NCBI GenBank assembly: GCA_016872775.1
Contig: VGZA01000017.1
Coordinates: 41,273-105,272 of the forward strand
Length of the DNA: 64,000 bases
Source: Planctomycetota bacterium
GTDB taxonomy: Bacteria > Planctomycetota > Planctomycetia > Pirellulales > Pirellulaceae
Direction of reading: 5' to 3'
Positions within the stretch are counted from its first letter, which is position 1, and every line of letters begins with the position of its first letter. A program made the translations under genes and the position numbers. Positions 8,995 through 17,704 of this stretch are shown here, piece after piece. The notes under the pieces were generated by a model. It was given only the letters and a program-made list of their open reading frames with translations, searched no databases and was not told where the DNA came from.

Positions 8995-9133
8995 CACGCA
9001 GACTTTCGTGTGCCAATCGCTCTGGATTCGTTCGGCAGGATTTGCTACTGTCCGGCCGCTTTTGCCGGATTCGAGCAGGCGGGCCGTCGTCGACGGGCCG
9101 GTCTCTGCGCTTCGCGCTTGGAGGGACTCTTGC

Positions 9134-10249
9134 ATGTCGATCATCCAAATTCGCCGTTGGGTCTGTTGCAGCGTGACGGTTTGCGCTGTCGCCATGATTT
9201 CGCGGCAGTTGCCGGCCCAGTCTCCGCTGTCGAATCTTGTTCCATTCAAGAGGGTCGACGCCGATCCCAATAAATCGTTTGTATTGACGGAGAAGCATGG
9301 ACCGTGGCTGATTATCGCCTCGACGTTTGCGGGCGAGGACGCCGAGTCGCAGGCGCATGAACTGGTGATCGAATTGCGGCGGGATTTCAAGCTTCCGGCG
9401 TACATGCACAAGCACCACTTCGACTTCACCGACACGGTGGATGGGATCAACAAGCATCGTCAGAAAGTCAAAATGAAGTACGCCAGCGCGGTGAAATTCG
9501 ACGAAATCGCGGTGATGGTCGGGAATTTCACGTCGGTGGACGATCCCGGACTGGAAAAGGCGCTTCAGACGGTCAAGCATGCCAAGCCCAAATGCCTCGA
9601 CCTGGAGAAGAATCAGGCGACCACGCAGCGATTCAGCGGCTACCGCAATCTCTGGAAGATCTACAGCGCCAGGGAGGAATCGAAAACCCGCGGGCCGATG
9701 GGTGCGGCTTTCGCCACGAGTAACCCGCTGCTGCCGCCGGAGTATTTTCGCACGACCGGTATCGATCCCCTGGTGAAACAGATGAACCGCGATGCCGAGT
9801 TCAGCTTGTTGAAGAACAAGGGGCACTACACCGTGCGCGTCGCGACCTTCAGCGGCAATTCCACGATGTTCTTCCGCGACAACGAGGAACTCGACAAGAA
9901 AAAAGGCCTTTCGATGCTCGAAAAGGCCGCCACGGACGCGCACAAACTGGCGGCGTCGTTGCGGGCCAAAGGGGTGGAAGCCTACGAGTTCCACGATCGG
10001 TACGAGAGCTTTGTGACCATCGGTTCATTTGACAGTGACGGCACGCAGCAGCCGAACGGATCGTTCGTGTATCAACCCGCGATCCAGAAGGTGATCGATC
10101 GCTACAAAGGGGTCCCGAAAGGAAGTCCCGGACAGGGAGCGATTTCCTACGAGCCCCACCGGGAAAGCGGTATTCTCTTCGACATGACCCCGACGCTGAT
10201 CAAAGTCCCGCGCGAATCTCTGGGGGCCAGCTACTATCGGGAACGATAG
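9134..10249 (+). CDS. Secreted hypothetical protein, planctomycete type
   Basis: 371 residues. N-terminal signal peptide: basic start, hydrophobic core VCCSVTVCAVAMI, likely cleavage near LPAQS. The mature part has two similar blocks, GPWLIIASTFAG...AHELVIELRRDF near residues 55-85 and GHYTVRVATFSG...AHKLAASLRAKGVEAYEFHDR...FVTIGSF near 230-310. This pattern (strand, helix, strand around a small residue Gly) is reminiscent of SPOR-type peptidoglycan-binding folds, but that is inference. A GGAGG motif lies 9-10 nt before ATG 9134. It converges on glmS with 13 nt between the stops. Confidence 0.75.
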   Translation: MSIIQIRRWVCCSVTVCAVAMISRQLPAQSPLSNLVPFKRVDADPNKSFVLTEKHGPWLIIASTFAGEDAESQAHELVIELRRDFKLPAYMHKHHFDFTDTVDGINKHRQKVKMKYASAVKFDEIAVMVGNFTSVDDPGLEKALQTVKHAKPKCLDLEKNQATTQRFSGYRNLWKIYSAREESKTRGPMGAAFATSNPLLPPEYFRTTGIDPLVKQMNRDAEFSLLKNKGHYTVRVATFSGNSTMFFRDNEELDKKKGLSMLEKAATDAHKLAASLRAKGVEAYEFHDRYESFVTIGSFDSDGTQQPNGSFVYQPAIQKVIDRYKGVPKGSPGQGAISYEPHRESGILFDMTPTLIKVPRESLGASYYRER

Positions 10250-10262
10250 AAGCCGCCGCTGG

Positions 10263-12128
10263 CTATTCCACCGTCACACTCTTGGCGAGATTGCGCGGCT
10301 TGTCGACATCGCAGCCGCGAAGCACGGCGATATGGTAGGCCAGTAACTGCAACGGCACGATGCTGACAATCGGTTGCAGGAAATCGTCGACGTGGGGAAT
10401 GTAGATGACGTCGTCGGCCAGGTTACGAACCCGCTTGTCACCCTCCGCGACGACCGCGATGACCGGTCCGCCGCGCGCCTTGATTTCCTCAAGGTTCGAC
10501 ATCACTTTGTCGTACACCGATCCCTGGGGCATGATGAAGACGCTTGGCGTGGATGCATCGACCAGTGCAATCGGTCCATGTTTCATTTCCGCCGCAGGAT
10601 AGCCCTCGGCGTGAATATAGCTGATTTCCTTCAGCTTCAGAGCGCCTTCCAGGGCGGTCGGGTAATTGTATTGGCGGCCCAGGTACAGGAGGTTCTCCGC
10701 GTGGCAGTATTTTCCGGCGATTCGCCGCGCTTCGTCGTTGGTTTTCAAAGCGGTTCGCACTGCGTCCGGCAACTGGTGCATCGCGTCGATGATTCGGCGT
10801 CCGGAGTCGTAACCGATATGGTGCAGGCGTCCGAAGTAGAGTGCCAGCATCGAAAGCGTGATGCACTGGGAGGTATACGCCTTGGTGGAGGCAACACCAA
10901 TTTCCGGTCCCGCGTGCAGGAACACGCCGCCGTCGGCCTCCTGGGCCAGCGTACTTCCGACCACGTTACAGATTCCCAGTGTCGGGTGCCCCTTGCGTTT
11001 CATCTCCCGCAAGGCGGCCAGCGTATCGGCCGTTTCGCCGCTTTGGGAGATCGCGAACAACAAGGTGCCCTGGTTCACCGGCGGATTGCGATAGCGCAGC
11101 TCGCTGGCGTATTCGACTTCGACCGGGATCCGTGCGAATTCCTCGATCAAATACTCGGCGACCAGCCCGGCGTGAAAACTTGTTCCGCAGGCGGTGAGGA
11201 TGATCCGATTGATGTGTCGCAGTTGCTGCGGCGAGAGATTCAGTCCGCCGAATACCGCGGTGGCGTTGTCCTCGCACAACCGGCCGCGCATGGCGTTTTC
11301 CAGCGATTCCGGCTGCTCGAAGATCTCTTTGAGCATGTAGTGCGGATAGCCGCTCAGTTCGACGTCGTTCGAATCGATTTCCAGCGCGGAGACGCTGGGC
11401 TCGATCGCACCGTAGTCGCGGTGCAAGATGCGGAGATTTTCCGCGGTGACCAACGCGATCTGGTGGTCGGAAAGGTAGACGATCTTGCTGGCATGTCCGA
11501 CCAGCGGCGACGGATCGCTGGCGACAAAGTGTTCGCCGTCGCCGACGCCGATCACGATCGGGCTGCCCAATCGGGCGACGATGATCAGATCGGGGAGTTC
11601 AGTGAACATCACCACCAGCCCGTAGGTGCCACGCAGTTTCGCGATCGCGCTTTGCACGGCCGCCAAGGCGCGCGCGTGGGGGTCGACGCTGGTATCGATG
11701 TCCGCGCGTCGGTGCCATTGGCGGGCGATCAAGTGGGCGATCACCTCGGTATCGGTCGCCGATTGGAAATCGAAACCTTCGCTCGCCAACCTTTCCTTCC
11801 AGAACTGGTAATTCTCAATCACGCCGTTGTGGGCCAGCAGCACAAGGTTGTTTCCGCCGATATGGGGATGGGCGTTCGACTCCGTGGGCGGTCCATGGGT
11901 CGCCCAGCGGGTATGGCCGATCCCGATCGTTCCGGTGACCGATTCCTGGATCACGCGTTCCTGAAGCCGGTCGATGCGTCCCACCGTCTTCGCAAGACTG
12001 AAATCCCCCCAGCCGGTCAGCGTCGCAACCCCGGCGCTGTCGTAGCCGCGATATTCCATGCGTTTGAGTCCGGGAACAAGGAATTCCACGGCCGAGCGAA
12101 AACCGACGTAGCCAACGATTCCACACAT
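10263..12128 (-). CDS. glmS: Glutamine-fructose-6-phosphate aminotransferase (isomerizing)
   Basis: 621 residues. It makes glucosamine 6-phosphate from fructose 6-phosphate and glutamine, the entry to UDP-GlcNAc for envelope glycans. Cys2 (MCGIVGYVG) is the N-terminal nucleophile of the glutaminase domain, with HTRWATHG and the EYRGYDSAG motif. Two SIS isomerase domains follow (TACGTSFHAGL, AISQSGETADTLAAL, ASTKAYTSQ) and the C-terminus AKSVTVE is canonical. The ATG at 12128 is fixed by the need for Cys at position 2. It is transcribed divergently from kdsB across 92 nt. I saw no glmS ribozyme-like leader. Confidence 0.98.
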   Translation of the reverse strand: MCGIVGYVGFRSAVEFLVPGLKRMEYRGYDSAGVATLTGWGDFSLAKTVGRIDRLQERVIQESVTGTIGIGHTRWATHGPPTESNAHPHIGGNNLVLLAHNGVIENYQFWKERLASEGFDFQSATDTEVIAHLIARQWHRRADIDTSVDPHARALAAVQSAIAKLRGTYGLVVMFTELPDLIIVARLGSPIVIGVGDGEHFVASDPSPLVGHASKIVYLSDHQIALVTAENLRILHRDYGAIEPSVSALEIDSNDVELSGYPHYMLKEIFEQPESLENAMRGRLCEDNATAVFGGLNLSPQQLRHINRIILTACGTSFHAGLVAEYLIEEFARIPVEVEYASELRYRNPPVNQGTLLFAISQSGETADTLAALREMKRKGHPTLGICNVVGSTLAQEADGGVFLHAGPEIGVASTKAYTSQCITLSMLALYFGRLHHIGYDSGRRIIDAMHQLPDAVRTALKTNDEARRIAGKYCHAENLLYLGRQYNYPTALEGALKLKEISYIHAEGYPAAEMKHGPIALVDASTPSVFIMPQGSVYDKVMSNLEEIKARGGPVIAVVAEGDKRVRNLADDVIYIPHVDDFLQPIVSIVPLQLLAYHIAVLRGCDVDKPRNLAKSVTVE

Positions 12129-12220
12129 GGTCGTATTGCTGCCTGAATGCTCGCAGATTTGCCTCCGGACCGGATCGACTGATCGTACCAGAAACTCGAC
12201 ATTTCTGATACAAATTCGCC

Positions 12221-12979
12221 ATGGCACTTTCTCGAATTCTTATCGTCATTCCCGCCCGGCTGGCATCGACCCGATTGCCGCGCAAACTCTTGCTCCGCGA
12301 AACCGGAAAAACCGTCATTCAGCACACGTACGAGTCGGCCTCCCGGGCCCGATTGCCGGCGGGCGTGGTGGTCGCGGCCGATCACGAGGAAATCGCCAGG
12401 GAAGTGCAGAGCTTTCGCGGGCAGGTGGTGATGACCAGTCCCGAATGTGCCAGCGGGACCGATCGCGTCGCCGAGGTCGCGGCGGCGCGGCCCGATTTCG
12501 AAATTTTCGTCAATGTTCAGGGGGACGAGCCGGAAATCGAGGCGGATGCCATCGATCTGGTCGTCCGCCGACTGATCGATTCCCCGGACGCTGTGATGGC
12601 GACCCTGGCGACTCCGATCCGCGAGTTGGAACGATGGCACGATCCGGCCTGCGTCAAAGTGGTCTTGAACAGCAGCGGGCGGGCTCTTTATTTCAGTCGC
12701 AGTCCGATCCCGCACCCGCGAGCCTGGAACGAAGAACTGCTCCTGGACGATCCGCCTCATTTCCTGCAGCATATAGGCCTCTACGCCTATCGCCGCGATT
12801 TCCTGTTGCGCATCGCTTCGCTGCCCCGTTCCGACCTGGAGCAGCTCGAATCCCTGGAGCAACTCCGCGTTCTCTCGGCCGGATACGCGATTGACGTCGG
12901 AATTGTCGCCAAAGCGATGCGCGGCATCGATACGCCAAACGACTATGGGGCCTTTGTCAGGCGGATGCGTGGCGAGTAA
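12221..12979 (+). CDS. kdsB: 3-deoxy-manno-octulosonate cytidylyltransferase
   Basis: 252 residues. KdsB activates Kdo with CTP to CMP-Kdo for lipopolysaccharide core synthesis. Motifs: VIPARLASTRLPRKLL at the N-terminus (nucleotide-binding loop), CASGTDRVAE, NVQGDEPEI (metal-binding Asp), YFSRSPIPH and HIGLYAYRRDFL. Full length. Its presence means the organism makes Kdo-containing LPS. It sits next to pyrG, which supplies CTP, and divergent from glmS, which supplies amino sugars; this is a plausible envelope-precursor neighbourhood. Start ATG 12221 gives the expected short leader MALSRI. Confidence 0.95.
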   Translation: MALSRILIVIPARLASTRLPRKLLLRETGKTVIQHTYESASRARLPAGVVVAADHEEIAREVQSFRGQVVMTSPECASGTDRVAEVAAARPDFEIFVNVQGDEPEIEADAIDLVVRRLIDSPDAVMATLATPIRELERWHDPACVKVVLNSSGRALYFSRSPIPHPRAWNEELLLDDPPHFLQHIGLYAYRRDFLLRIASLPRSDLEQLESLEQLRVLSAGYAIDVGIVAKAMRGIDTPNDYGAFVRRMRGE

Positions 12980-13046
12980 AATCGAGGCCAGGTTCTTGCC
13001 GTGGGAATCCAGAACTCCGTATGAAGCGGACGCATGAAAGGAATCG

Positions 13047-14684
13047 ATGACCAAGCACATTTTTGTCACCGGCGGCGTTGTCAGTTCCCTCGGAAAAGGC
13101 CTGACCAGCGCATCGATCGGCATGCTGCTGGAACGGCGTGGACTGCGGGTCAAACTCCAGAAACTCGACCCCTACATCAACGTCGATCCGGGGACGATGA
13201 GTCCCTATCAGCACGGTGAAGTGTACGTGCTGGACGACGGCAGTGAAACCGACCTGGACCTCGGCCATTACGAACGGTTTACCCACAGCCCGCTCTCGCG
13301 CCATTCCAATTACACGACGGGGCAAATATATCTGTCGGTAATCGAGAAAGAGCGCCGCGGCGAATTCCTCGGCAAGACCGTCCAGGTGATTCCTCATATC
13401 ACCAACGAGATCAAAGGGGTGATCAGTAAACTGGCGGACCAGGAAACCGATGTCGTTATCACCGAGATTGGTGGAACCGTCGGCGACATCGAGAGTCAAC
13501 CGTTTCTCGAAGCGATCCGTCAGTTCGCACTCGATGTGGGCAAGGAAAACTGCCTTTACATTCACTTGACGCTCGTACCGTACTTGAAAGCCGCCGGGGA
13601 ATTGAAAACCAAACCGACCCAGCACTCCGTCGGGCAGCTGCGCGAAATTGGTATTCAGCCCGACATCCTGATCTGTCGCACGGAACGATCGATCAGCCAC
13701 GAGGACCGGCAGAAAATCGGGTTGTTCTGCAATATTCCGATCGAGGCGGTGATCGAGGAAAAAGACAAAGAGTTTTCGATCTACGAAGTGCCGTTGAGTC
13801 TGGTCGATAATGGGCTGGACGCGCTGATCATCAAACGGCTCGGACTGAACTCGGACTTGCTTGAGTTGGACGATTGGCGCAATCTGCTTCACTGCCTGCG
13901 CAATCCCAAGCACGAAATCAGCATCGCCGTCGTCGGAAAATATGCCGAACACAAAGATGCCTATAAGTCCATCTACGAGGCCCTTGATCACGCGGGGATT
14001 CACCACAATGCGCAGGTGCGGATCGGGCGCATCCAAAGCGAGAGTATTGAACGGGAAGGGCCGGAACGGCTGTTGAGCGGGTACGATGGGATCCTGGTTC
14101 CCGGCGGATTCGGTGAACGAGGAATTGAAGGCAAGATCGAAGCGATCCGATATGCCCGGGAGCGGCGGATCCCTTTTTTCGGTATCTGCCTGGGAATGCA
14201 GTGCGCCGTGATTGAATTCGCGCGCCACGTGATCGGCCTGGAAGGAGCCCATTCGACGGAATTCAACAAAGACACCCTGCGCCCGGTAATCTGCTTGTTG
14301 GACGAGCAAAAGAACATCACCGACAAAGGCGGGACGATGCGATTGGGGGCCCAAACCGCACACCTTGCCCCGGACGGCGTGGCTCGCGAATGCTACCAGA
14401 AGCCGATTATTGAAGAGCGGCATCGGCATCGCTACGAGTTCAATAATGTCTATCGCCAGCAGTTCGCCGCGCACAACATGGTGGTGACCGGTACCAGTCC
14501 GGACGGTTCGCTCGCGGAGATCATCGAACTGCCCGACCATCCCTGGTTCCTGGCGGTGCAATACCACCCCGAGTTCAAGTCGAAGCCGACGGCCGCCCAC
14601 CCCTTGTTCTCCGGACTGATTCAGGCGGCGATCGAGCGGCGTTCGTTTCGCTCGGAAAGGAACAGTGAAGTTTCCGCATCGTGA
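13047..14684 (+). CDS. pyrG: CTP synthase
   Basis: 545 residues, standard length. It converts UTP to CTP using glutamine and ATP. The N-terminal synthetase domain starts [22 protein letters not shown] (P-loop) with [20 protein letters not shown] and [10 protein letters not shown]. The C-terminal class I amidotransferase domain shows GICLGMQ with nucleophile Cys381 and the YHPEFKSKP His/Glu pair. AAAGGA lies a few nucleotides before ATG 13047. It follows kdsB by 67 nt, probably in one operon. Confidence 0.98.
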   Translation: MTKHIFVTGGVVSSLGKGLTSASIGMLLERRGLRVKLQKLDPYINVDPGTMSPYQHGEVYVLDDGSETDLDLGHYERFTHSPLSRHSNYTTGQIYLSVIEKERRGEFLGKTVQVIPHITNEIKGVISKLADQETDVVITEIGGTVGDIESQPFLEAIRQFALDVGKENCLYIHLTLVPYLKAAGELKTKPTQHSVGQLREIGIQPDILICRTERSISHEDRQKIGLFCNIPIEAVIEEKDKEFSIYEVPLSLVDNGLDALIIKRLGLNSDLLELDDWRNLLHCLRNPKHEISIAVVGKYAEHKDAYKSIYEALDHAGIHHNAQVRIGRIQSESIEREGPERLLSGYDGILVPGGFGERGIEGKIEAIRYARERRIPFFGICLGMQCAVIEFARHVIGLEGAHSTEFNKDTLRPVICLLDEQKNITDKGGTMRLGAQTAHLAPDGVARECYQKPIIEERHRHRYEFNNVYRQQFAAHNMVVTGTSPDGSLAEIIELPDHPWFLAVQYHPEFKSKPTAAHPLFSGLIQAAIERRSFRSERNSEVSAS

Positions 14685-14712
14685 CCCCAGCCGGGTTGCA
14701 GTGAGGTTGGAC

Positions 14713-15240
14713 ATGAACGCCGAAGGCAAAGCTGCCAAATCAAAACTGGTGATTGACGAGGATTGGAAGACCCGCGTTGAGAGCGAAAAGGCGGAATTGG
14801 AAAAACGCCGTGGCCCCCAAGTCCGGATGGGCGAGGCGGGCGAGGCCACTCCGGCTGACGAAGCCGCTCGCGACGCTGCTGCCGAGCCGGCCGCCCCAGG
14901 TTCTGGGCAATCGAACCCTGCGGCAGCGGAGGACCGCAAGACCACTGCCCCGACGGGCGGTTCCACCGGTTCCGCGTCCCCACCCGAACCACAACTTCCA
15001 CCCGCCTCGATCGGTTCGCTCTTCATGATGCTGGCCAGTCAAGCAATGGTGGAGATGGGCCAGATCCCCGATCCGTTGCAGCAGAAGCGAATCGTCCGCA
15101 AATCGGCCGCTCGGCACTACATCGATACGTTGGAAGTGCTCGAGGAAAAAACCAAAGGCAATCTCACGACGGAAGAGAGCCGTTATCTGGCGGCGATTCT
15201 GAACGAATTGCGCATGGCGTATCTCCAGCTGAAAGTCTGA
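14713..15240 (+). CDS. DUF1844 domain-containing protein
   Basis: 175 residues in two parts. Residues 1-95 are low-complexity (Ala, Pro, Glu, Gly) and likely disordered. Residues 98-175 are a DUF1844 domain: SIGSLFMMLASQAMVEMGQIPDPLQ, ARHYIDTLEVLEEKTKGNLTTEE and LNELRMAYLQL. DUF1844 proteins are common in planctomycetes and some deltaproteobacteria; function unknown, probably cytoplasmic and helical. ATG 14713 is preceded by a GTGAGG-like motif; a GTG-initiated extension of 16 codons is possible. Located 28 nt after pyrG. Confidence 0.85.
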   Translation: MNAEGKAAKSKLVIDEDWKTRVESEKAELEKRRGPQVRMGEAGEATPADEAARDAAAEPAAPGSGQSNPAAAEDRKTTAPTGGSTGSASPPEPQLPPASIGSLFMMLASQAMVEMGQIPDPLQQKRIVRKSAARHYIDTLEVLEEKTKGNLTTEESRYLAAILNELRMAYLQLKV

Positions 15241-15364
15241 TTGTATGGTCGCGGCAGGAGTTCGCCAGCAAGGGATCTGACTGTTTCTTTTGGCCGAAGG
15301 CCAACAGCCATGCCACTCCATGTCGCAGGTGGTCGTGGTCGATGGGACGGTCCGCCGGTCGAAG

Positions 15365-17164
15365 TCATTCTCGAAGGGAGGCCGGTCCCGGCGGACTGCC
15401 CGTGGCACACGTTGAGGTGGCTCTATTGGATGGACGCCAATCGACCAGGTGCAATTCAACGCGGCTCTGGCCGCGGAATGTGTTAATCACCGGCCGGAAG
15501 GCGAGGTCGAGCGGTCCATCATGTTGCACCAGTTCATCGACCCAATCGGCAAGTCCGAAACCAACGGCACGAAGCGACGTCTGCTCTTGCACGACGCGCA
15601 ACGTCAGATGACGTTCTCCGTTTCCCATCCGCTTGGGAGGCTCCGCCAGTTGCAGTCCGGTGGCGCAGAGTAACGGACGCGGGTTGCCCGCGCCGAATGG
15701 CGACAATTGCTCGATCTGTTCGACGGTCCGGAGGGAGAGCTGAGCCAGCGGGGTTTCCGCGTCGATCTCCAGTTCCGGTGTGAGCGACTCCCTCGAAATC
15801 ATGCAGGAGACCTGTTCGCAGAACGCCGCCCGGAAGGCAGGCAATTTCGACTCTTCGAGCTTCAGCCCCGCGGCGGCGGCATGCCCACCATGCGAGAGCA
15901 GGTGTTCGGAGCAAGCTCCGAGTGCGGCGTGTAGGTCTATGACCCCGCCGCTGCGCCCCGATCCGGTCGCCGGTTTGATCCCAAGTTGATCGAGTGCCAG
16001 GACGATGACCGGCCGTTGGTGTTTTTCGGCAAGTCGGCCGGCGACGATACCGATGACTCCGGGATGCCAGCCTCGTCCGGCAAGCACGAACGCCGGATCG
16101 TTATCCGCATCGAAGTCCTCTTTGATCTGCTTGTTGGCCGCCAGCTGGATGCTGCGTTCCAGGCTTTCGCGGCTCGAATTCAGTTCGTGGATATACTCCG
16201 CCAAGGCCTGGGCTCGAGCCGGGGATTCGGTCGTCAGCAACTCCACGCCAAGTTGCGCCTGCCCCAGGCGGCCGGCCGCGTTGAGATGCGGCCCGATCGT
16301 AAAGCCGATATCCTCGCTGGCAAACCGCGGTTTCTCGCTGAGACCGGTCAATTCGATCAGCGCTTTCAATCCGAGCGTCGGTCGCAGACGCAAGCTTTCC
16401 AGTCCGTGCCGCACCAGGATTCTGTTTTCATCGACCAGCGGAACAACATCCGCGACCGTGCCGATGGCGACGATGCCGACGGCCATCATCAGGAATTCCC
16501 GCATCGCTTCGGAGACCCGTTTGGCCTGACACGCTCGCTGGCAAAGCGCCCAAGCCAGTTTGAACGCCACGCCCGCTCCACAGAGACCTCCAAACGGGTA
16601 ATTCGATCCCGGCAGCCGAGGATGGACGATCGCGGCGGCATTCGGCAATCGATCGGCAAATTCATGGTGATCGGTGATGATCAGTTCCAGGCCTGCTTCC
16701 CGAGCGAAATCGGCCAGCGCGACACTGGCGACACCGCAGTCGACGGTCACCACGACGGACGGACCACGCTGCGCGATCTGTCGCAGAGCGTCCTCGTTAA
16801 GCCCGTACCCGTCCTCGATGCGATTGGGGATATGGTAGCCGACGTTGGCATGCAGTAATTGCAGGCAGCGCAGGAGGATCGCCGTCCCCGTCATGCCATC
16901 GGCGTCATAGTCGCCGTAGATGACAATCCGACGTCGATCCTGAATGGCCTGATGGATTCGATCCGCGGCGGCCGGCAGCCCTGGCAGCTCTTCGGGATCG
17001 CGCAATCCGGTCAGCTTGACATTCATGAACCGTTCGGCGTCCGCAGCAGCCGCAACGCCTCGACCGACAAGCAACTGGGCGACGACGGGCGGTAAACGGG
17101 CAACCCGCTGCAAGCGGTCAATCAGCTCGGAATCGTGGGCACGAAATCGCCAGCGCTTCGCCAT
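15365..17164 (-). CDS. recJ: Single-stranded-DNA-specific exonuclease RecJ
   Basis: 599 residues. RecJ degrades single-stranded DNA 5' to 3' in recombination and mismatch repair. The DHH-family motifs are intact: VIYGDYDADGMTGTA (Asp85, Asp87, Asp89), VTVDCGV, ITDHHEF near residue 157 and GGHAAAAGL in the DHHA1 domain. An OB-like C-terminal part follows. ATG 17164 gives MAKRWRF with the usual short leader. It is transcribed after rpmG (42-nt gap) and converges with the DUF1844 gene. Confidence 0.96.
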   Translation of the reverse strand: MAKRWRFRAHDSELIDRLQRVARLPPVVAQLLVGRGVAAAADAERFMNVKLTGLRDPEELPGLPAAADRIHQAIQDRRRIVIYGDYDADGMTGTAILLRCLQLLHANVGYHIPNRIEDGYGLNEDALRQIAQRGPSVVVTVDCGVASVALADFAREAGLELIITDHHEFADRLPNAAAIVHPRLPGSNYPFGGLCGAGVAFKLAWALCQRACQAKRVSEAMREFLMMAVGIVAIGTVADVVPLVDENRILVRHGLESLRLRPTLGLKALIELTGLSEKPRFASEDIGFTIGPHLNAAGRLGQAQLGVELLTTESPARAQALAEYIHELNSSRESLERSIQLAANKQIKEDFDADNDPAFVLAGRGWHPGVIGIVAGRLAEKHQRPVIVLALDQLGIKPATGSGRSGGVIDLHAALGACSEHLLSHGGHAAAAGLKLEESKLPAFRAAFCEQVSCMISRESLTPELEIDAETPLAQLSLRTVEQIEQLSPFGAGNPRPLLCATGLQLAEPPKRMGNGERHLTLRVVQEQTSLRAVGFGLADWVDELVQHDGPLDLAFRPVINTFRGQSRVELHLVDWRPSNRATSTCATGSPPGPASLRE

Positions 17165-17205
17165 GCCATCCTGACCTTGCGTGCGGACTGGAAGACCAGG
17201 AGAAA

Positions 17206-17370
17206 CTACTTCTTTTTCTCGACGTGCAGCGTGTGTTTGCGCAACCGTTGCGAGTACTTCTTCAGCTTCAGCTTCTCGCCGCCCGGCTTGCGTTTGAGGG
17301 TGTAGTTGTAATCGCCCGTTTCTTCACAAACCAGAAACACGACTTCGGCTTTTTTCTTGCTCTTTGCCAT
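17206..17370 (-). CDS. rpmG: 50S ribosomal protein bL33
   Basis: 54 residues: [19 protein letters not shown] at the start, [24 protein letters not shown] in the body, ending HVEKKK. Length and pattern are those of bL33. Only one cysteine is present, so this is the zinc-independent (C-minus) type. ATG 17370 was chosen because homologues start MAK; a GAGAAGG motif precedes it. It is upstream of recJ on the same strand, 41 nt apart. Confidence 0.93.
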   Translation of the reverse strand: MAKSKKKAEVVFLVCEETGDYNYTLKRKPGGEKLKLKKYSQRLRKHTLHVEKKK

Positions 17371-17704
17371 GCCCGACCTTCTCCCTTCAAACGCGCAATA
17401 CCAAGCGCGCAATACCAAGCGCGCAATACCAAGGGAACCTGGACCCGACGCCGTCTACCCTATACCCGGGGGGGACCCGGAACCGGAAAGTGATCCTGAC
17501 GGGTCTTTTTCCACGGGACGATTCTAGCAGATCCGACGCTGCCTGCGGAGGCCTCGCACCAGCCTCCCCGGGAATATTCATCGCGTCGGGGGACGAAATA
17601 GCTGCAGGTTGGCTTGAACAAAAGCTTGTACATCGGCTGGGAGTCCGCTAAAGTTCAGGTTAGGATCTTTCTGGGCCGCAGCGGTAAGCAAGTGGAGCGT
17701 TTCG
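17371..17704. other. Divergent intergenic region with short repeats
   Basis: 334 bases between rpmG (minus) and the squalene-oxidase-repeat gene (plus). It holds the triple 14-bp repeat, a run of seven G near 17470, and a weak stem GGACCCG...CGGGTCT followed by TTTT near 17475-17515 of unclear direction. No gene is seen. Confidence 0.5.
17391..17432. repeat. Three tandem copies of a 14-bp unit
   Basis: The unit GCGCGCAATACCAA occurs three times head to tail, the first copy with one changed base. It lies just upstream of the rpmG start, in its leader or promoter region. Copy number could vary between strains (inference). Confidence 0.85.

Noticed and set aside
10374..12146. Long open frame on the plus strand, antisense to glmS
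   Set aside because: It mirrors glmS codon structure; the translation has no domain pattern and is rich in Arg, Asp and Gln, as shadows in GC-rich DNA are.
12129..12220. glmS ribozyme/riboswitch upstream of glmS
   Set aside because: The leader is too short and shows none of the expected helices.
12957..15026. 689-codon minus-strand frame opposite pyrG
   Set aside because: Same reason: pyrG and the DUF1844 gene explain the region, and no motif appears in the antisense frame.
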